A stretch of 64,000 nucleotides of DNA, taken from NCBI RefSeq assembly GCF_031157275.1, contig NZ_JAVIFW010000006.1, forward strand, positions 1 to 64,000. Direction: 5' to 3'. This document shows, piece after piece, positions 36,993-44,770 of the stretch. The stretch comes from Streptomyces sp. LHD-70. Lineage in GTDB: Bacteria > Actinomycetota > Actinomycetes > Streptomycetales > Streptomycetaceae. The notes below the pieces were generated by a model, which was not told the origin of the DNA, ran no database searches, and worked only from the letters and a program-made list of their open reading frames with translations. Position numbers and translations under genes: made by a program. How positions within the stretch are numbered: position 1 is the first letter of the stretch; every line of letters starts with the position of its first letter.

Positions 36993-38156
36993 TCAGGTCG
37001 CGTGCACCTTGGCGTCGTCCGCCAGGTCGAAGTACTCCAGGAACGAGTAGATGACCCCGCCGACGCTGAGGATGAGTCCCGACCCGCTGATCAAGGCCTC
37101 CAGCACATCCATGGCCGGTTTGGGGACATGCGTGATGCTCTGGACGACTTGCCCGATGCCGTTGAGGATGTCGAACTCGATCCCCGCCGCCCCCGGGGCC
37201 GGCGCCCACCAGATGAGGTTCTTGAACCACTGCCCCAGGGGGACCTTCCCCAGGGCGCCGAGGCCCTTTCCGGCCCACATGGCGAACCCGCCCAGGCCGA
37301 GGCCCACGATTCCCGTGACGATGCCGATTACATCCCATTCCTTCGTATCAAAGCCTTTTGCGATCGAGAGGAGGACCGAACCGGCTCCGAAGATGAGCGC
37401 GCCGGCGCCGAACACGACACCGATGGGGCCGGTGATCACCATGGCCACGACGCCGAGAACGGCGCTGACCACGGAGAACACCAGGTTCAGCAGGTCCCCG
37501 ATCTTCTCCCAGAAGTTCTTCCCCTCGACCGCCTCGTCCTCGGCCTCCTCCAACTCCCGCTTGGCCAGGGCCGCGTCGGAGGTACGGAGGTCCTGCGCGT
37601 CGAGGGCAAGCAGCCGGGCGGCCTCCAGCTCCGACTCCGCCGACTCGACGGACTGCTGCGCATCGGACTTCGCCTGCTGAGCGTCGGTCAGGGCGCGCCG
37701 GGCGCTGCTGCGGGCCTCCTCGTCGTCGGGCGGCGGGACGTCCGCGCTGTCGAGGCTGTCCACGTGGGCGCTCGCCGACGCCGCCACCAGGATGGCCGCG
37801 TCCAGCTGCTCCTTCGCCGTACGGCCCTGGTCGAGGGCCCGGTCCGCCTGTTGCTGTGTCTCCCGGAGGCTGTCCGCGTACCGGTTGATCGCGCCTGCGG
37901 CCACCTCGTAGGACGACTGGAGCTTGCCCACCTGCACGGGCAGGTCACCGAGCTTCGTCCACAGCTTCTCGATGGACTCGCCCTCGCCGAGCTCCTGGGA
38001 GTCGAGCCGGGAGACGACGGACCGGGCGGACAGGGCGTCCTCGGAGACGGAGCGGTACTGCGTGGCGAGTTGTTCGAGGATCTCGGGGTCGCCGGGTGTC
38101 GGGTCCTCCGAGAAGCCGAACACCGACTCCCAGTCGGCCAGCGGTGGGCGTGCCAT
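36993..38156 (-). CDS. candidate type VII substrate with helical N-domain and membrane-active C-domain
   Basis: The 387-residue protein has no signal peptide. Residues 1-212 are helical and rich in Ala, Gln and Glu with coiled-coil character. The N-terminal DWESVFGF and length of this part resemble the putative type VII secretion-signal domains of actinobacterial polymorphic toxins. Residues 221-265, 276-299 and 355-376 are Gly-rich hydrophobic segments. No nuclease, ADP-ribosyltransferase or other toxin motif is seen. A pore-forming or membrane-inserting substrate is plausible, but a membrane component of the system is the alternative. It is the last gene of the operon with the two WXG100-like proteins and starts 9 bases after the previous stop. 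Confidence 0.55.
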   Translation of the reverse strand: MARPPLADWESVFGFSEDPTPGDPEILEQLATQYRSVSEDALSARSVVSRLDSQELGEGESIEKLWTKLGDLPVQVGKLQSSYEVAAGAINRYADSLRETQQQADRALDQGRTAKEQLDAAILVAASASAHVDSLDSADVPPPDDEEARSSARRALTDAQQAKSDAQQSVESAESELEAARLLALDAQDLRTSDAALAKRELEEAEDEAVEGKNFWEKIGDLLNLVFSVVSAVLGVVAMVITGPIGVVFGAGALIFGAGSVLLSIAKGFDTKEWDVIGIVTGIVGLGLGGFAMWAGKGLGALGKVPLGQWFKNLIWWAPAPGAAGIEFDILNGIGQVVQSITHVPKPAMDVLEALISGSGLILSVGGVIYSFLEYFDLADDAKVHAT

Positions 38157-38165
38157 GTCCCGACC

Positions 38166-38903
38166 TCACTTCCCGCTCTCGGCGCCGACCGCTGCCGCGG
38201 CGTCCGTGTCCGCGTCCGCGGGGGCCTCGGAGTCGTGGAACCGGAAGGTCGAGGCGATCGCGTCGAACACCTCGAAGAACTTCTCCGCCAGGCTGATGTT
38301 CGGAGTCGTACTGGCGAGCACCATCAGGTCCCGGCTCGACGGCACGGGGATCACGACCTGGTGCACGGCGGTGCGGATCGTGGCCTGCCCGAAGTAGTCG
38401 AAGTCCTCCAGGGAGGTCATCCGTCCCACGGGGCCCACCTCGGGCAACTCCATGATCTCCACACGGTTCAGGCCCGAACCCCGGCCGACGGACTTCCGGT
38501 TGTTCTGCACCCCGGCGGCGAGCATGATCTCCGCCAGATCGGTCGGCTCATCGTCGGGAATCCGCGTCCGCAGCACCATGGCCGACGCGTTCAGCGTGCT
38601 GGCGTCCGGGAGGAACGCGATCAGACAGCCGACCTGCAGCGCACCCTGGGCGTAGGCCTCGCGCGCACTCTTACGGGTCTGCCGGATCAGCCGGTCCACC
38701 TGCTCGGGCTCCGCGCCCGCCCCCTTCGCCTGCTCCTCGACACGGCGCCGGATCGCGGCGTCCCTGGTGTGCGGGTCGAGGTCCAGGTGCGACCAGGTGG
38801 ACGGGTACTTCAGCGTGTAGCGCGCCGGCGCGTCCGGCGGTCGCTGGTCGGAGAGCAGCAGCCGCGGCTGCCCGGCCCCCTCCTGTGTTTCATGCGGATT
38901 CAT
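38166..38903 (-). CDS. hypothetical protein, possibly Mog1/PsbP-like fold
   Basis: The 245-residue product is not recognised with certainty. It begins with RYTLKYPSTWSHLDL, a pattern like the opening strand of Mog1/PsbP-like proteins, and ends with VLASTTPNISLAEKFFEVFDAIASTFRF, close to the ending of that fold in actinobacterial LpqN-type proteins. There is no signal peptide, so it should be cytosolic, where it could act as a chaperone or adaptor for the substrate encoded next to it. Its ATG overlaps the end of the preceding WXG100-like gene by 14 bp, so translation is coupled. The C-terminal 20 residues are Ala/Asp-rich. Confidence 0.5.
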   Translation of the reverse strand: MNPHETQEGAGQPRLLLSDQRPPDAPARYTLKYPSTWSHLDLDPHTRDAAIRRRVEEQAKGAGAEPEQVDRLIRQTRKSAREAYAQGALQVGCLIAFLPDASTLNASAMVLRTRIPDDEPTDLAEIMLAAGVQNNRKSVGRGSGLNRVEIMELPEVGPVGRMTSLEDFDYFGQATIRTAVHQVVIPVPSSRDLMVLASTTPNISLAEKFFEVFDAIASTFRFHDSEAPADADTDAAAAVGAESGK

Positions 38904-39180
38904 CCAGCGCCTTCGCAGCCTTGTTGTCCGTGTCGGTGAAGTTGTCGACGATGCCCTGCGCGGTCTCCTTGAACGTGTCCACGTTCTCCTTGACCCGCTC
39001 GTGGCCGGCCGACCAGGCGCCGTCGAAGCCGTTGACGGCCGAGATCAGACCGGAGTCGCCCACGTCCTCGTCCGAGCCGACGTTGCCCAACTTCGCGGTC
39101 TTCTCGATCCGTTCACGGATGTCCTTCAACGCGTCCATGGTGTCGGTGAGTTCGTCGACCGGGATGTGAATGCGCGACAT
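38890..39180 (-). CDS. WXG100-like protein (W-S-A variant)
   Basis: This 96-residue all-helical protein has the size and shape of a WXG100/ESAT-6 protein: two helices joined by a turn containing Trp56 in GAWSAG, where the canonical W-x-G is W-S-A followed by Gly. The C-terminal end carries NFTDTDNKAAKALDE, in the position of a secretion signal. WXG100 proteins are exported as dimers by type VII systems. AAGGGG precedes the ATG by about 6 bases. A strong hairpin lies between this gene and the other WXG100-like gene upstream. Confidence 0.7.
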   Translation of the reverse strand: MSRIHIPVDELTDTMDALKDIRERIEKTAKLGNVGSDEDVGDSGLISAVNGFDGAWSAGHERVKENVDTFKETAQGIVDNFTDTDNKAAKALDESA

Positions 39181-39216
39181 GAGGTCCCCTTCTCTCCTCG
39201 CGCTCTCGCCTCGCAG

Positions 39217-39258
39217 CGGCCGGGTCCCCTGGCGCCGTGACGCCACGGGACCCGGCCG
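39217..39258 (-). terminator. hairpin between the two WXG100-like genes (attenuator)
   Basis: CGGCCGGGTCCC (39217-39228) pairs perfectly with GGGACCCGGCCG (39247-39258), and the 18-base interior can add GGCG/CGCC pairs. There is no T run. It may end part of the transcripts after the first gene or protect its 3' end, and so set different levels of the two proteins. Confidence 0.7.
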
Positions 39259-39269
39259 TCGCCGAGCAG

Positions 39270-39569
39270 TCAGCCGATGGCGCCGGACGTCTGGCTGTCC
39301 GTGTCGACGAAGGCGTCGGCGACCTGCTGGATGAACTCGCTGACGCCCTGCAGGCCCTCGATCGCCTCCTGCGTGCCGTTCTTGTACTCCTCCCAGAACG
39401 GACGGAACTTGGTCTCGGAGCCGGGGGTCGCGTAGGCCGCCTCGACCATCTCCTCCATCTTGGTGTTCGCCTCGTGGAGGCTCTGCTGCATCAGTTCCTT
39501 CTGCGTCTTCAGCCAGGTGGACGCCTCGCGCATCTCGTCAGGGCTGATCTTGATGTTGCCGTCGGCCAT
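39270..39569 (-). CDS. WXG100-like protein (W-E-E variant), first gene of operon
   Basis: This 99-residue helical protein is of WXG100 size, with helix 1 (about 9-45), a turn region containing PFWEEY (Trp59) and helix 2 (about 65-88). The Gly of the W-x-G turn is Glu. The C-terminal VADAFVDTDSQTSGAI parallels the tail of the sister protein, and the two probably form a heterodimer. GGAGAGGAAC precedes the ATG by about 6 bases. It is the first gene of the operon running towards 36993. Confidence 0.7.
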   Translation of the reverse strand: MADGNIKISPDEMREASTWLKTQKELMQQSLHEANTKMEEMVEAAYATPGSETKFRPFWEEYKNGTQEAIEGLQGVSEFIQQVADAFVDTDSQTSGAIG

Positions 39570-39660
39570 GTCCGTTCCTCTCCTCGTTCGGTCCGTTCCC
39601 GGGCTACGGACCCCCAGAGGCACGCGCACCCGTTACCGGGCACTACGGAACGTCCGGCAG

Positions 39661-39697
39661 CTCGGTTCACCGCTGTTGCGAAACGGTGACAAACCGA
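39661..39697. promoter_or_regulatory. long inverted repeat in the control region of the WXG100 operon
   Basis: CTCGGTT and TCACCG on the left match CGGTGA and AACCGAG on the right, around an 11-base centre. It lies about 92 bp before the first WXG100 gene and 116 bp before the divergent DUF3046 gene. It could be an operator or a hairpin in a 5' leader. Confidence 0.5.
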
Positions 39698-39813
39698 GGC
39701 ATCGCCCCCGGCCCGCCGGACTCCTGCTTGCCGGTGCCGACTTCTCCCGCGCCACCATGGATGCTTGGTGCGAGGGGGCGGCCCCCGGGTGAGTGTGGAG
39801 CGGAGCGGATTGC

Positions 39814-40032
39814 ATGCGGTTGACGGTCTTCTGGCAGCGGATGGAGGAGCACTTCGGTGCTTCGTACGCCGATTCGTTCGCGCGCGATCATGTGATGTCC
39901 GAGCTCGGCGGGCGGACCGTGCACCAGGCGCTCGACGCCGGCTGGGAGACGAAGGACGTCTGGCGCGCGGTGTGCAACGCGATGGGCGTCCCGGCCGACA
40001 AACGGGGCACCCTGCCGGAGGAAAAGCGCTGA
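39814..40032 (+). CDS. DUF3046 family protein
   Basis: The 72-residue product, beginning MRLTVFWQRMEEHFG and containing SELGGRTVHQALDAG and DVWRAVC, matches DUF3046. These are small conserved actinobacterial proteins usually encoded a few genes before recA, as here. The function is unknown. It is soluble and probably helical. GGAGCGGAG lies about 8-12 bases upstream. A tandem repeat array begins directly after its stop. Confidence 0.87.
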   Translation: MRLTVFWQRMEEHFGASYADSFARDHVMSELGGRTVHQALDAGWETKDVWRAVCNAMGVPADKRGTLPEEKR

Positions 40033-40053
40033 CGCGCGGTGACGGTTTTCGAC

Positions 40054-40310
40054 GGCTCACGCGCGGTGAGGATTACCGAGGCGGCTCACGTGCGGTGAGG
40101 ATTACCGAGGCGGCTCACGTGCGGTGAGGATTACCGAGGCGGCTCACGTGCGGTGAGGATTACCGAGGCGGCTCACGCGCGGTGAGGAATCCGGAGGCGG
40201 CTCACGTGCGGTGAGGAATCCGGGGGCGGCTCACGTGCGGTGAGGATTACCGAGGTGGCTCACGCACGTGAGGATTCCCGAGGCGGCTCACGCGCGGTGA
40301 CGGTTGTCTC
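40054..40310 (+). repeat. tandem array of nine 29-bp repeats
   Basis: GGCTCAC recurs at 40054, 40083, 40112, 40141, 40170, 40199, 40228, 40257 and 40285, a strict 29-bp period except one 28-bp step. Each unit contains CTCAC-N5-GTGAG (an inverted repeat, broken in one copy) followed by GATTACCGAG or a near variant. Copies 2-4 are nearly identical, and decayed part-units flank both ends. There are no unique spacers, so it is not CRISPR. It fills the space between the DUF3046 gene and the AI-2E-type permease. Confidence 0.93.
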
Positions 40311-40377
40311 GGCGGGTGGCTGCCGCTGCACGTGACCCCGGCCGGATGAGGTGCATCACGCCGGGACGGCTGCCGGA

Positions 40378-40400
40378 TTGTCAGTGGCGTACGCGAGACT
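40378..40400 (+). promoter_or_regulatory. RecA-NDp/PafBC-type promoter before the AI-2E-type permease
   Basis: TTGTCAGTG (40378-40386), 8 bases, then GAGACT (40395-40400). The first part equals the RecA-NDp consensus and the spacing is exact. The -10 differs from TAnnnT only at its first base. GTG 40408 follows after 7 bases, the same geometry as at lhr. Confidence 0.65.
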
Positions 40401-40407
40401 GGTCGAC

Positions 40408-41673
40408 GTGGCAGCCAGCAAATCACCCAGTGAGACCGTCGCGCAGGACAGCGGCCCGCCCTCGACGCCCCCCGAAGGGCCCGCCTCGGCGTGGGCAGGA
40501 CAGCGCATGCCGCGGTGGCTGCCGCGCGCCATGGTGCTCGCGCTGGCCCTGTTCGCCTGCTTCCAGCTCGGCAGCTGGGCCTTCCACCAGCTGACCGGCC
40601 TGTTGATCAACATCCTGATCGCGTTCTTCCTCGCGCTCGCCGTGGAGCCCGCGGTGAGCAGGATGGCGCACCGCGGCATGCGCCGTGGCCTGGCCACCGC
40701 CCTGGTCTTCCTCGGCGTGATCGTCACGGGAGCGGGCTTCGTCGCCATGCTCGGCTCGATGCTCGCCGGGCAGATCGTGGAGATGGTCGAGGACTTCCCG
40801 CAGTACCTCGACTCCGTGATCAGCTGGATCAACACCACGTTCCACACGGAGCTGTCCCGGGTCGAGCTGCAGGACAGCCTGGTGCACTCGGACTGGCTGC
40901 AGAAGTACGTGCAGAACAGTGCGACGGGCGTCCTGGACGTCTCGGCGCAGGTCCTGGGCGGGCTCTTCCAGCTCCTGACGATCCTGCTCTTCTCGTTCTA
41001 CTTCGCGGCGGACGGCCCCCGTCTGCGCCGCGCGCTGTGCTCGGTGCTGCCGCCCGCCAAGCAGGCGGAGGTGCTGCGCGCCTGGGAGATCGCCGTCGAC
41101 AAGACGGGCGGTTATCTGTACTCCCGAGGTCTGATGGCCCTGATCTCCGGCGTCGCGCACTACATCCTGCTGGCGGCGCTCGGCGTCTCGTACGCGCCCG
41201 CGCTCGCGGTGTGGGTCGGCCTGGTCTCGCAGTTCCTGCCCACGATCGGCACTTATCTGGCGGGCGCCCTGCCGATGCTGATCGCGTTCACGGTCGACCC
41301 CTGGTACGCGCTGTGGGTGCTCATCTTCGTGGTGGTCTACCAGCAGTTCGAGAACTACATGCTGCAGCCCAAGCTGACCGCCAAGACCGTCGACATCCAC
41401 CCGGCGGTGGCGTTCGGCTCGGTCATCGTGGGCACGGCCCTGCTCGGCGCGGTCGGCGCCCTGGTCGCGATCCCCGCCGTGGCGACGCTCCAGGCGTTCC
41501 TCGGCGCCTATGTGCGGCGGTACGACGTGACGGACGACCCGCGCGTGCACGGCCACCGCAGGCGTGGCGCAGGCCCGCCGCTCGTCCGGCTGAGACAGGC
41601 CCTGAGCACGCGCAGCGACGCACCCCCGCCGCCCCAGCAGCGCACCGGGGAACCGCCGGACCAGCTCCGCTGA
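40408..41673 (+). CDS. AI-2E family (PF01594) permease
   Basis: The 421-residue membrane protein has about seven or eight hydrophobic helices. Family marks are ALAVEPAVSRMAHRGMRRGLA near the start, FPTIG-like QFLPTIGTYLAGALP, and VYQQFENYMLQPKLTAKTVD near the C-terminus. The family includes putative autoinducer-2 exporters and Na+/H+ antiporters, so the substrate cannot be told. The last 50 residues are basic and Pro-rich. The start is uncertain: GTG 40408 is chosen because a DNA-damage-type promoter ends 7 bases before it, which would make a leaderless mRNA. TTG 40378 and GTG 40384 are inside that motif. Confidence 0.82.
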   Translation: MAASKSPSETVAQDSGPPSTPPEGPASAWAGQRMPRWLPRAMVLALALFACFQLGSWAFHQLTGLLINILIAFFLALAVEPAVSRMAHRGMRRGLATALVFLGVIVTGAGFVAMLGSMLAGQIVEMVEDFPQYLDSVISWINTTFHTELSRVELQDSLVHSDWLQKYVQNSATGVLDVSAQVLGGLFQLLTILLFSFYFAADGPRLRRALCSVLPPAKQAEVLRAWEIAVDKTGGYLYSRGLMALISGVAHYILLAALGVSYAPALAVWVGLVSQFLPTIGTYLAGALPMLIAFTVDPWYALWVLIFVVVYQQFENYMLQPKLTAKTVDIHPAVAFGSVIVGTALLGAVGALVAIPAVATLQAFLGAYVRRYDVTDDPRVHGHRRRGAGPPLVRLRQALSTRSDAPPPPQQRTGEPPDQLR

Positions 41674-41814
41674 GCTGGTCCGGGCGAACGGGTCCCGGGC
41701 ATCGCCGTAGCGCCTGATCAGTTCCCGTACGGGGAGTCCGGCGCCCGGTCAGGCCGAGGTGTGCCCGCGCGGCGGGACAGTCGGAGCGGTAGGCGCGCTC
41801 GGACGTACGCAGGC

Positions 41815-42609
41815 TCAGATGTACGAGGGTCTGGTCACGCGATGACGGAACGTGTGCCACGTCCACGCCTGCACGGCGAGCAGCAGCGGCGTCACCACCA
41901 GGAGCGCCGGCACCAGGAACGCGAGCGTGGTGCCGTCCGCGGCCGACTCCGTGAGCGGCAGCGCGGCACCCGCGGACAGCGGCAGCGCGACCATCAGCGG
42001 ACCGGTCAGGGCGAACGTCTGCCAGGGCCGCCCGCCGCGACCCACCAGCACGCGCGCGCGTGCGTACGGATCTCCGGTCAGGCGCATCGCGGCGAAGCCG
42101 AGACCGTGGGCCGCGAACAGGGCGGCGACGGCGAGCGCTGTGAGCACCGCCACGGGACCGGTCGCCGTGGTGTCGGCGGAACCGGTGAACAGCGCGGCCA
42201 GCAACCAGCCCCAGGCGAGCGCGACGGCCCAACTCCCGCACACCACGGCGCCGTCGCACCCCGCCCGCCACCAGGAGCCGCCCGCACGGCCGCGCAGCCA
42301 CAGCCCCGCGTCGCGCACCACCCATCCCGCGAGGAGCGGCACCACGACGGCGAACTGCCCGCTCAGCAGCTCGCCCTCGAGCTCCGGGAAGCAGCCGATG
42401 AGCAGCCCCGCCGTGGCGACCAGCCACACCTCGTTGCCGAGGAAGAACGGCGCGAACGACGTGAGCACCAGGCGCCGTTCGCCGTCACCACGCCCGAGAT
42501 AGGGCGCGAGCATGCCGGTGCCGATGTCGGCGCCGCCGAGCACGAAGTACCCGGCCGCGAAGAACGCAAGGAGGCCGACGGCCAGGGTTTCGAGGGTCGA
42601 GGTGTCCAT
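41815..42609 (-). CDS. cydB: cytochrome bd oxidase subunit II, short form
   Basis: The 264-residue protein has about seven membrane helices and matches CydB, with FVLGGADIGTGMLAP, SFAPFFLGNEVWLV and HGLGFAAMRLTG. Most CydB proteins have 330-380 residues and eight helices, so this one is short. It starts 8 bases after the cydA stop and ATG 42609 gives a normal N-terminus. With CydA it would form a quinol oxidase with high oxygen affinity. The long GC-rich frame upstream of this ATG is the overlapping end of cydA and is not used. Confidence 0.82.
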   Translation of the reverse strand: MDTSTLETLAVGLLAFFAAGYFVLGGADIGTGMLAPYLGRGDGERRLVLTSFAPFFLGNEVWLVATAGLLIGCFPELEGELLSGQFAVVVPLLAGWVVRDAGLWLRGRAGGSWWRAGCDGAVVCGSWAVALAWGWLLAALFTGSADTTATGPVAVLTALAVAALFAAHGLGFAAMRLTGDPYARARVLVGRGGRPWQTFALTGPLMVALPLSAGAALPLTESAADGTTLAFLVPALLVVTPLLLAVQAWTWHTFRHRVTRPSYI

Positions 42610-42617
42610 GGCGCTCC

Positions 42618-43925
42618 TCAGTAGCTCGCGGCGGCGAGAGAGTCGGCAGGGTCCCGTTCTGCGGCCCGCTCGTCGTGGCCGAGCCCGCGGTCGACGGGCC
42701 CCACGCGCGCGTGCCGCACGAGCAGCCACACATTGACGGCGGCGAGCAGTGCGAACAGGGCGGTGAAGACGATCAACGAGGTGCGCATCGCGCCGGGCGA
42801 CACCGAGGAGACCGCGTCCTCGGTCTTCAACAGGCCGTACACGACCCAGGGTTGACGTCCCGCCTCACGGAACACCCAGCCGCTGATCATCGCCACGTAC
42901 GGCAGCGGAACCGCCGCCATGAGCACCAGGTGCCAGAGCCGGAAGCGGAAGACGGCCTTCTTGAAGCAGGCGAGCACGAAACCGCCGATGCACAGGTACA
43001 TCATCAGCGCGAAGGCGAGCAGCATCAGAATTCCCGCACCGCGCGTCCAGGCCTCCGAAGGGACGTAGTCACCGGGGCCGAAACGGGCCACCATGTCGGC
43101 CTGGAGACGGGCCACTTCAGCCGCCTTGCTGCTGAAAACCGCCTCCTTCATGGGCTGCATCACGGCGAACTGCACCCCGCCGAAGGCCGCCGCGACGAAC
43201 AGCGCGGGAAGCGACACGAACACCCCGATACGCAGGCTGCGCCCGAAGAACTCCCACTCCGGGGAGCGCTTGAACAGGTGGTACGCGCTCACCCCCGCCA
43301 TGAAGAACCCCGCGGTGAGCAGCGCGCCCGCCACTATGTGCCCGAACGCGAGGAGCGTGCTCGGGTTGGTGAACACCGCCGCAGCGTCCCCGATGACCAG
43401 CCTGCCGTCCGACTCCCGGTACCCCACAGGGTTGTTGAGGAAGCCGTTCGCGACGAGGATCCAGTACGCGGAGGCGTACGCGGTGAGGGTGACCACCCAG
43501 ATCAGCGCCAGGTGGACCCAGCGGTTGAACCGGTGCCAGCCGAAGATCCACAGGCCGAGGAAAGTCGACTCCACAAAGAAGGCGACGACTGTTTCGAGCG
43601 CCATGGAGGCCCCGAAAACGTCCCCTGCGTAGTGCGTCAGACCGCTCCAGCTCAGGCCGAACTGAAACTCCATGACGATGCCGGTGACGATGCCGACCGC
43701 GTAGTTGATGACGTACAGCTGCCCCCAGAACCGCACCATGCGCGCGTGCAGCACGCTGCCGCTCAGCGTCGCCCGCGTCTGCAGGCACGCCACCAGCGTG
43801 GCGAGGCCGAGCGTGAGGGCCACGAACAGGAAGTGGCCGCCCGCGGTGAGGGCGAACTGCAGCCGCGCCAGGTCGAGGGTCTCCGGGGCCGCTGGGCCGC
43901 TCGCGAAAGTCAGGGATGGGTCCAC
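42618..43925 (-). CDS. cydA: cytochrome bd oxidase subunit I
   Basis: The 435-residue membrane protein oxidises quinol and reduces oxygen. It begins LDLARLQFALTAGGHFLFVALT with the N-terminal heme-ligand His, and has FGHIVAGALLTAGFF with a second His and the conserved FREAGRQPWVVYG motif near the quinol site. The Q loop is short. About nine hydrophobic helices are visible. The GTG start lies 125 bp after a two-component regulator on the same strand, so redox control of cydAB by that system is likely. As I recall, S. coelicolor has its main cydAB elsewhere, so this may be a second bd-type oxidase. Confidence 0.88.
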   Translation of the reverse strand: MDPSLTFASGPAAPETLDLARLQFALTAGGHFLFVALTLGLATLVACLQTRATLSGSVLHARMVRFWGQLYVINYAVGIVTGIVMEFQFGLSWSGLTHYAGDVFGASMALETVVAFFVESTFLGLWIFGWHRFNRWVHLALIWVVTLTAYASAYWILVANGFLNNPVGYRESDGRLVIGDAAAVFTNPSTLLAFGHIVAGALLTAGFFMAGVSAYHLFKRSPEWEFFGRSLRIGVFVSLPALFVAAAFGGVQFAVMQPMKEAVFSSKAAEVARLQADMVARFGPGDYVPSEAWTRGAGILMLLAFALMMYLCIGGFVLACFKKAVFRFRLWHLVLMAAVPLPYVAMISGWVFREAGRQPWVVYGLLKTEDAVSSVSPGAMRTSLIVFTALFALLAAVNVWLLVRHARVGPVDRGLGHDERAAERDPADSLAAASY

Positions 43926-44050
43926 CCCGCCAGCTTCCGCGTACGGCTCCGGTGCCGGCGTCGGCCGCCGGTGGACAGTCCGCGTACCCCCTCAGTTGCG
44001 GGTGCCGTCCCGGGCGTACTCCGAAAGTTGCGGGCACGCGCGGTGGCGGA

Positions 44051-44770
44051 TCAGGTCAGCCAGCCGGGGGTGATCATCCCGGACTCGTAGGCGAGGATGA
44101 CCAGTTGGGCCCGGTCGCGTACGTCCAGCTTGGTCATGATCCGGCTCACGTGCGTCTTCGCCGTGGCGGGGGACAGGACGAGGCGCCGGGCGATCTCGTC
44201 GTTGGAGAGTCCGGCGCCGACCAGGCCCATCACCTCCCGCTCGCGCTCCGTGAGCGCGTTGAGGCGGGGGCCGGGGTCGGGCTGCCTGCTGCGGCCCGCG
44301 AACTCGGCGATGAGGCGGCGGGTCACGGCGGGTGCGATCAGCGCGTCGCCGCGCGCCACGACGCGCACCCCGTGCAGCAGCTCCATCGGCTCGGTGTCCT
44401 TGACCAGGAACCCGGAGGCACCGGCGCGCAGCGCCCCGTACACGTAGTCGTCCACGTCGAAGGTCGTGAGGATGACGACGCGCACGCTCTCCAGGGACGT
44501 GTCCCCGGTGATGCGGCGGGTGGCCTCCAGGCCGTCGACACCCGGCATCCGGATGTCCATCAGGACCACGTCGGGGAGCAGCCGGCGGGCGAGCGCGAGC
44601 GCCTGCTCGCCGTCGGCCGCCTCGCCGACCACCTCGATGTCGTCCTCGTCCTCCAGGATCGAACGAAAACCCGCTCTTACCAGTGTCTGGTCGTCGGCGA
44701 GGACGACGCGGACCGCCCTCCCGCCCTCCGGCCCGGTGCCGGATTCCGTCGGCCCCTGTGTGGCTGTCAC
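44051..44770 (-). CDS. NarL/LuxR-family response regulator
   Basis: The 239-residue protein has a receiver domain (about 20-140, phospho-acceptor Asp72 in LMDIRMPGVDG) and a LuxR-type HTH (about 170-235, with LTEREREVMGLVGAGLSNDE and TAKTHVSRIMTKL). Its GTG overlaps the stop of the sensor kinase gene (GTGA), so the two are translated together. It lies 125 bp upstream of cydA on the same strand, which makes the bd oxidase its likely target, though other targets are possible. Confidence 0.9.
   Translation of the reverse strand: MTATQGPTESGTGPEGGRAVRVVLADDQTLVRAGFRSILEDEDDIEVVGEAADGEQALALARRLLPDVVLMDIRMPGVDGLEATRRITGDTSLESVRVVILTTFDVDDYVYGALRAGASGFLVKDTEPMELLHGVRVVARGDALIAPAVTRRLIAEFAGRSRQPDPGPRLNALTEREREVMGLVGAGLSNDEIARRLVLSPATAKTHVSRIMTKLDVRDRAQLVILAYESGMITPGWLT

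Noticed and set aside
40054..40310. CRISPR array
   Set aside because: Units are head-to-tail at 29 bp with no unique spacers, and no cas genes are present.
41674..41814. Possible gene between the AI-2E-type permease and cydB
   Set aside because: Frames on the minus strand stay open but continue antisense into the permease gene and show no start site or domain.
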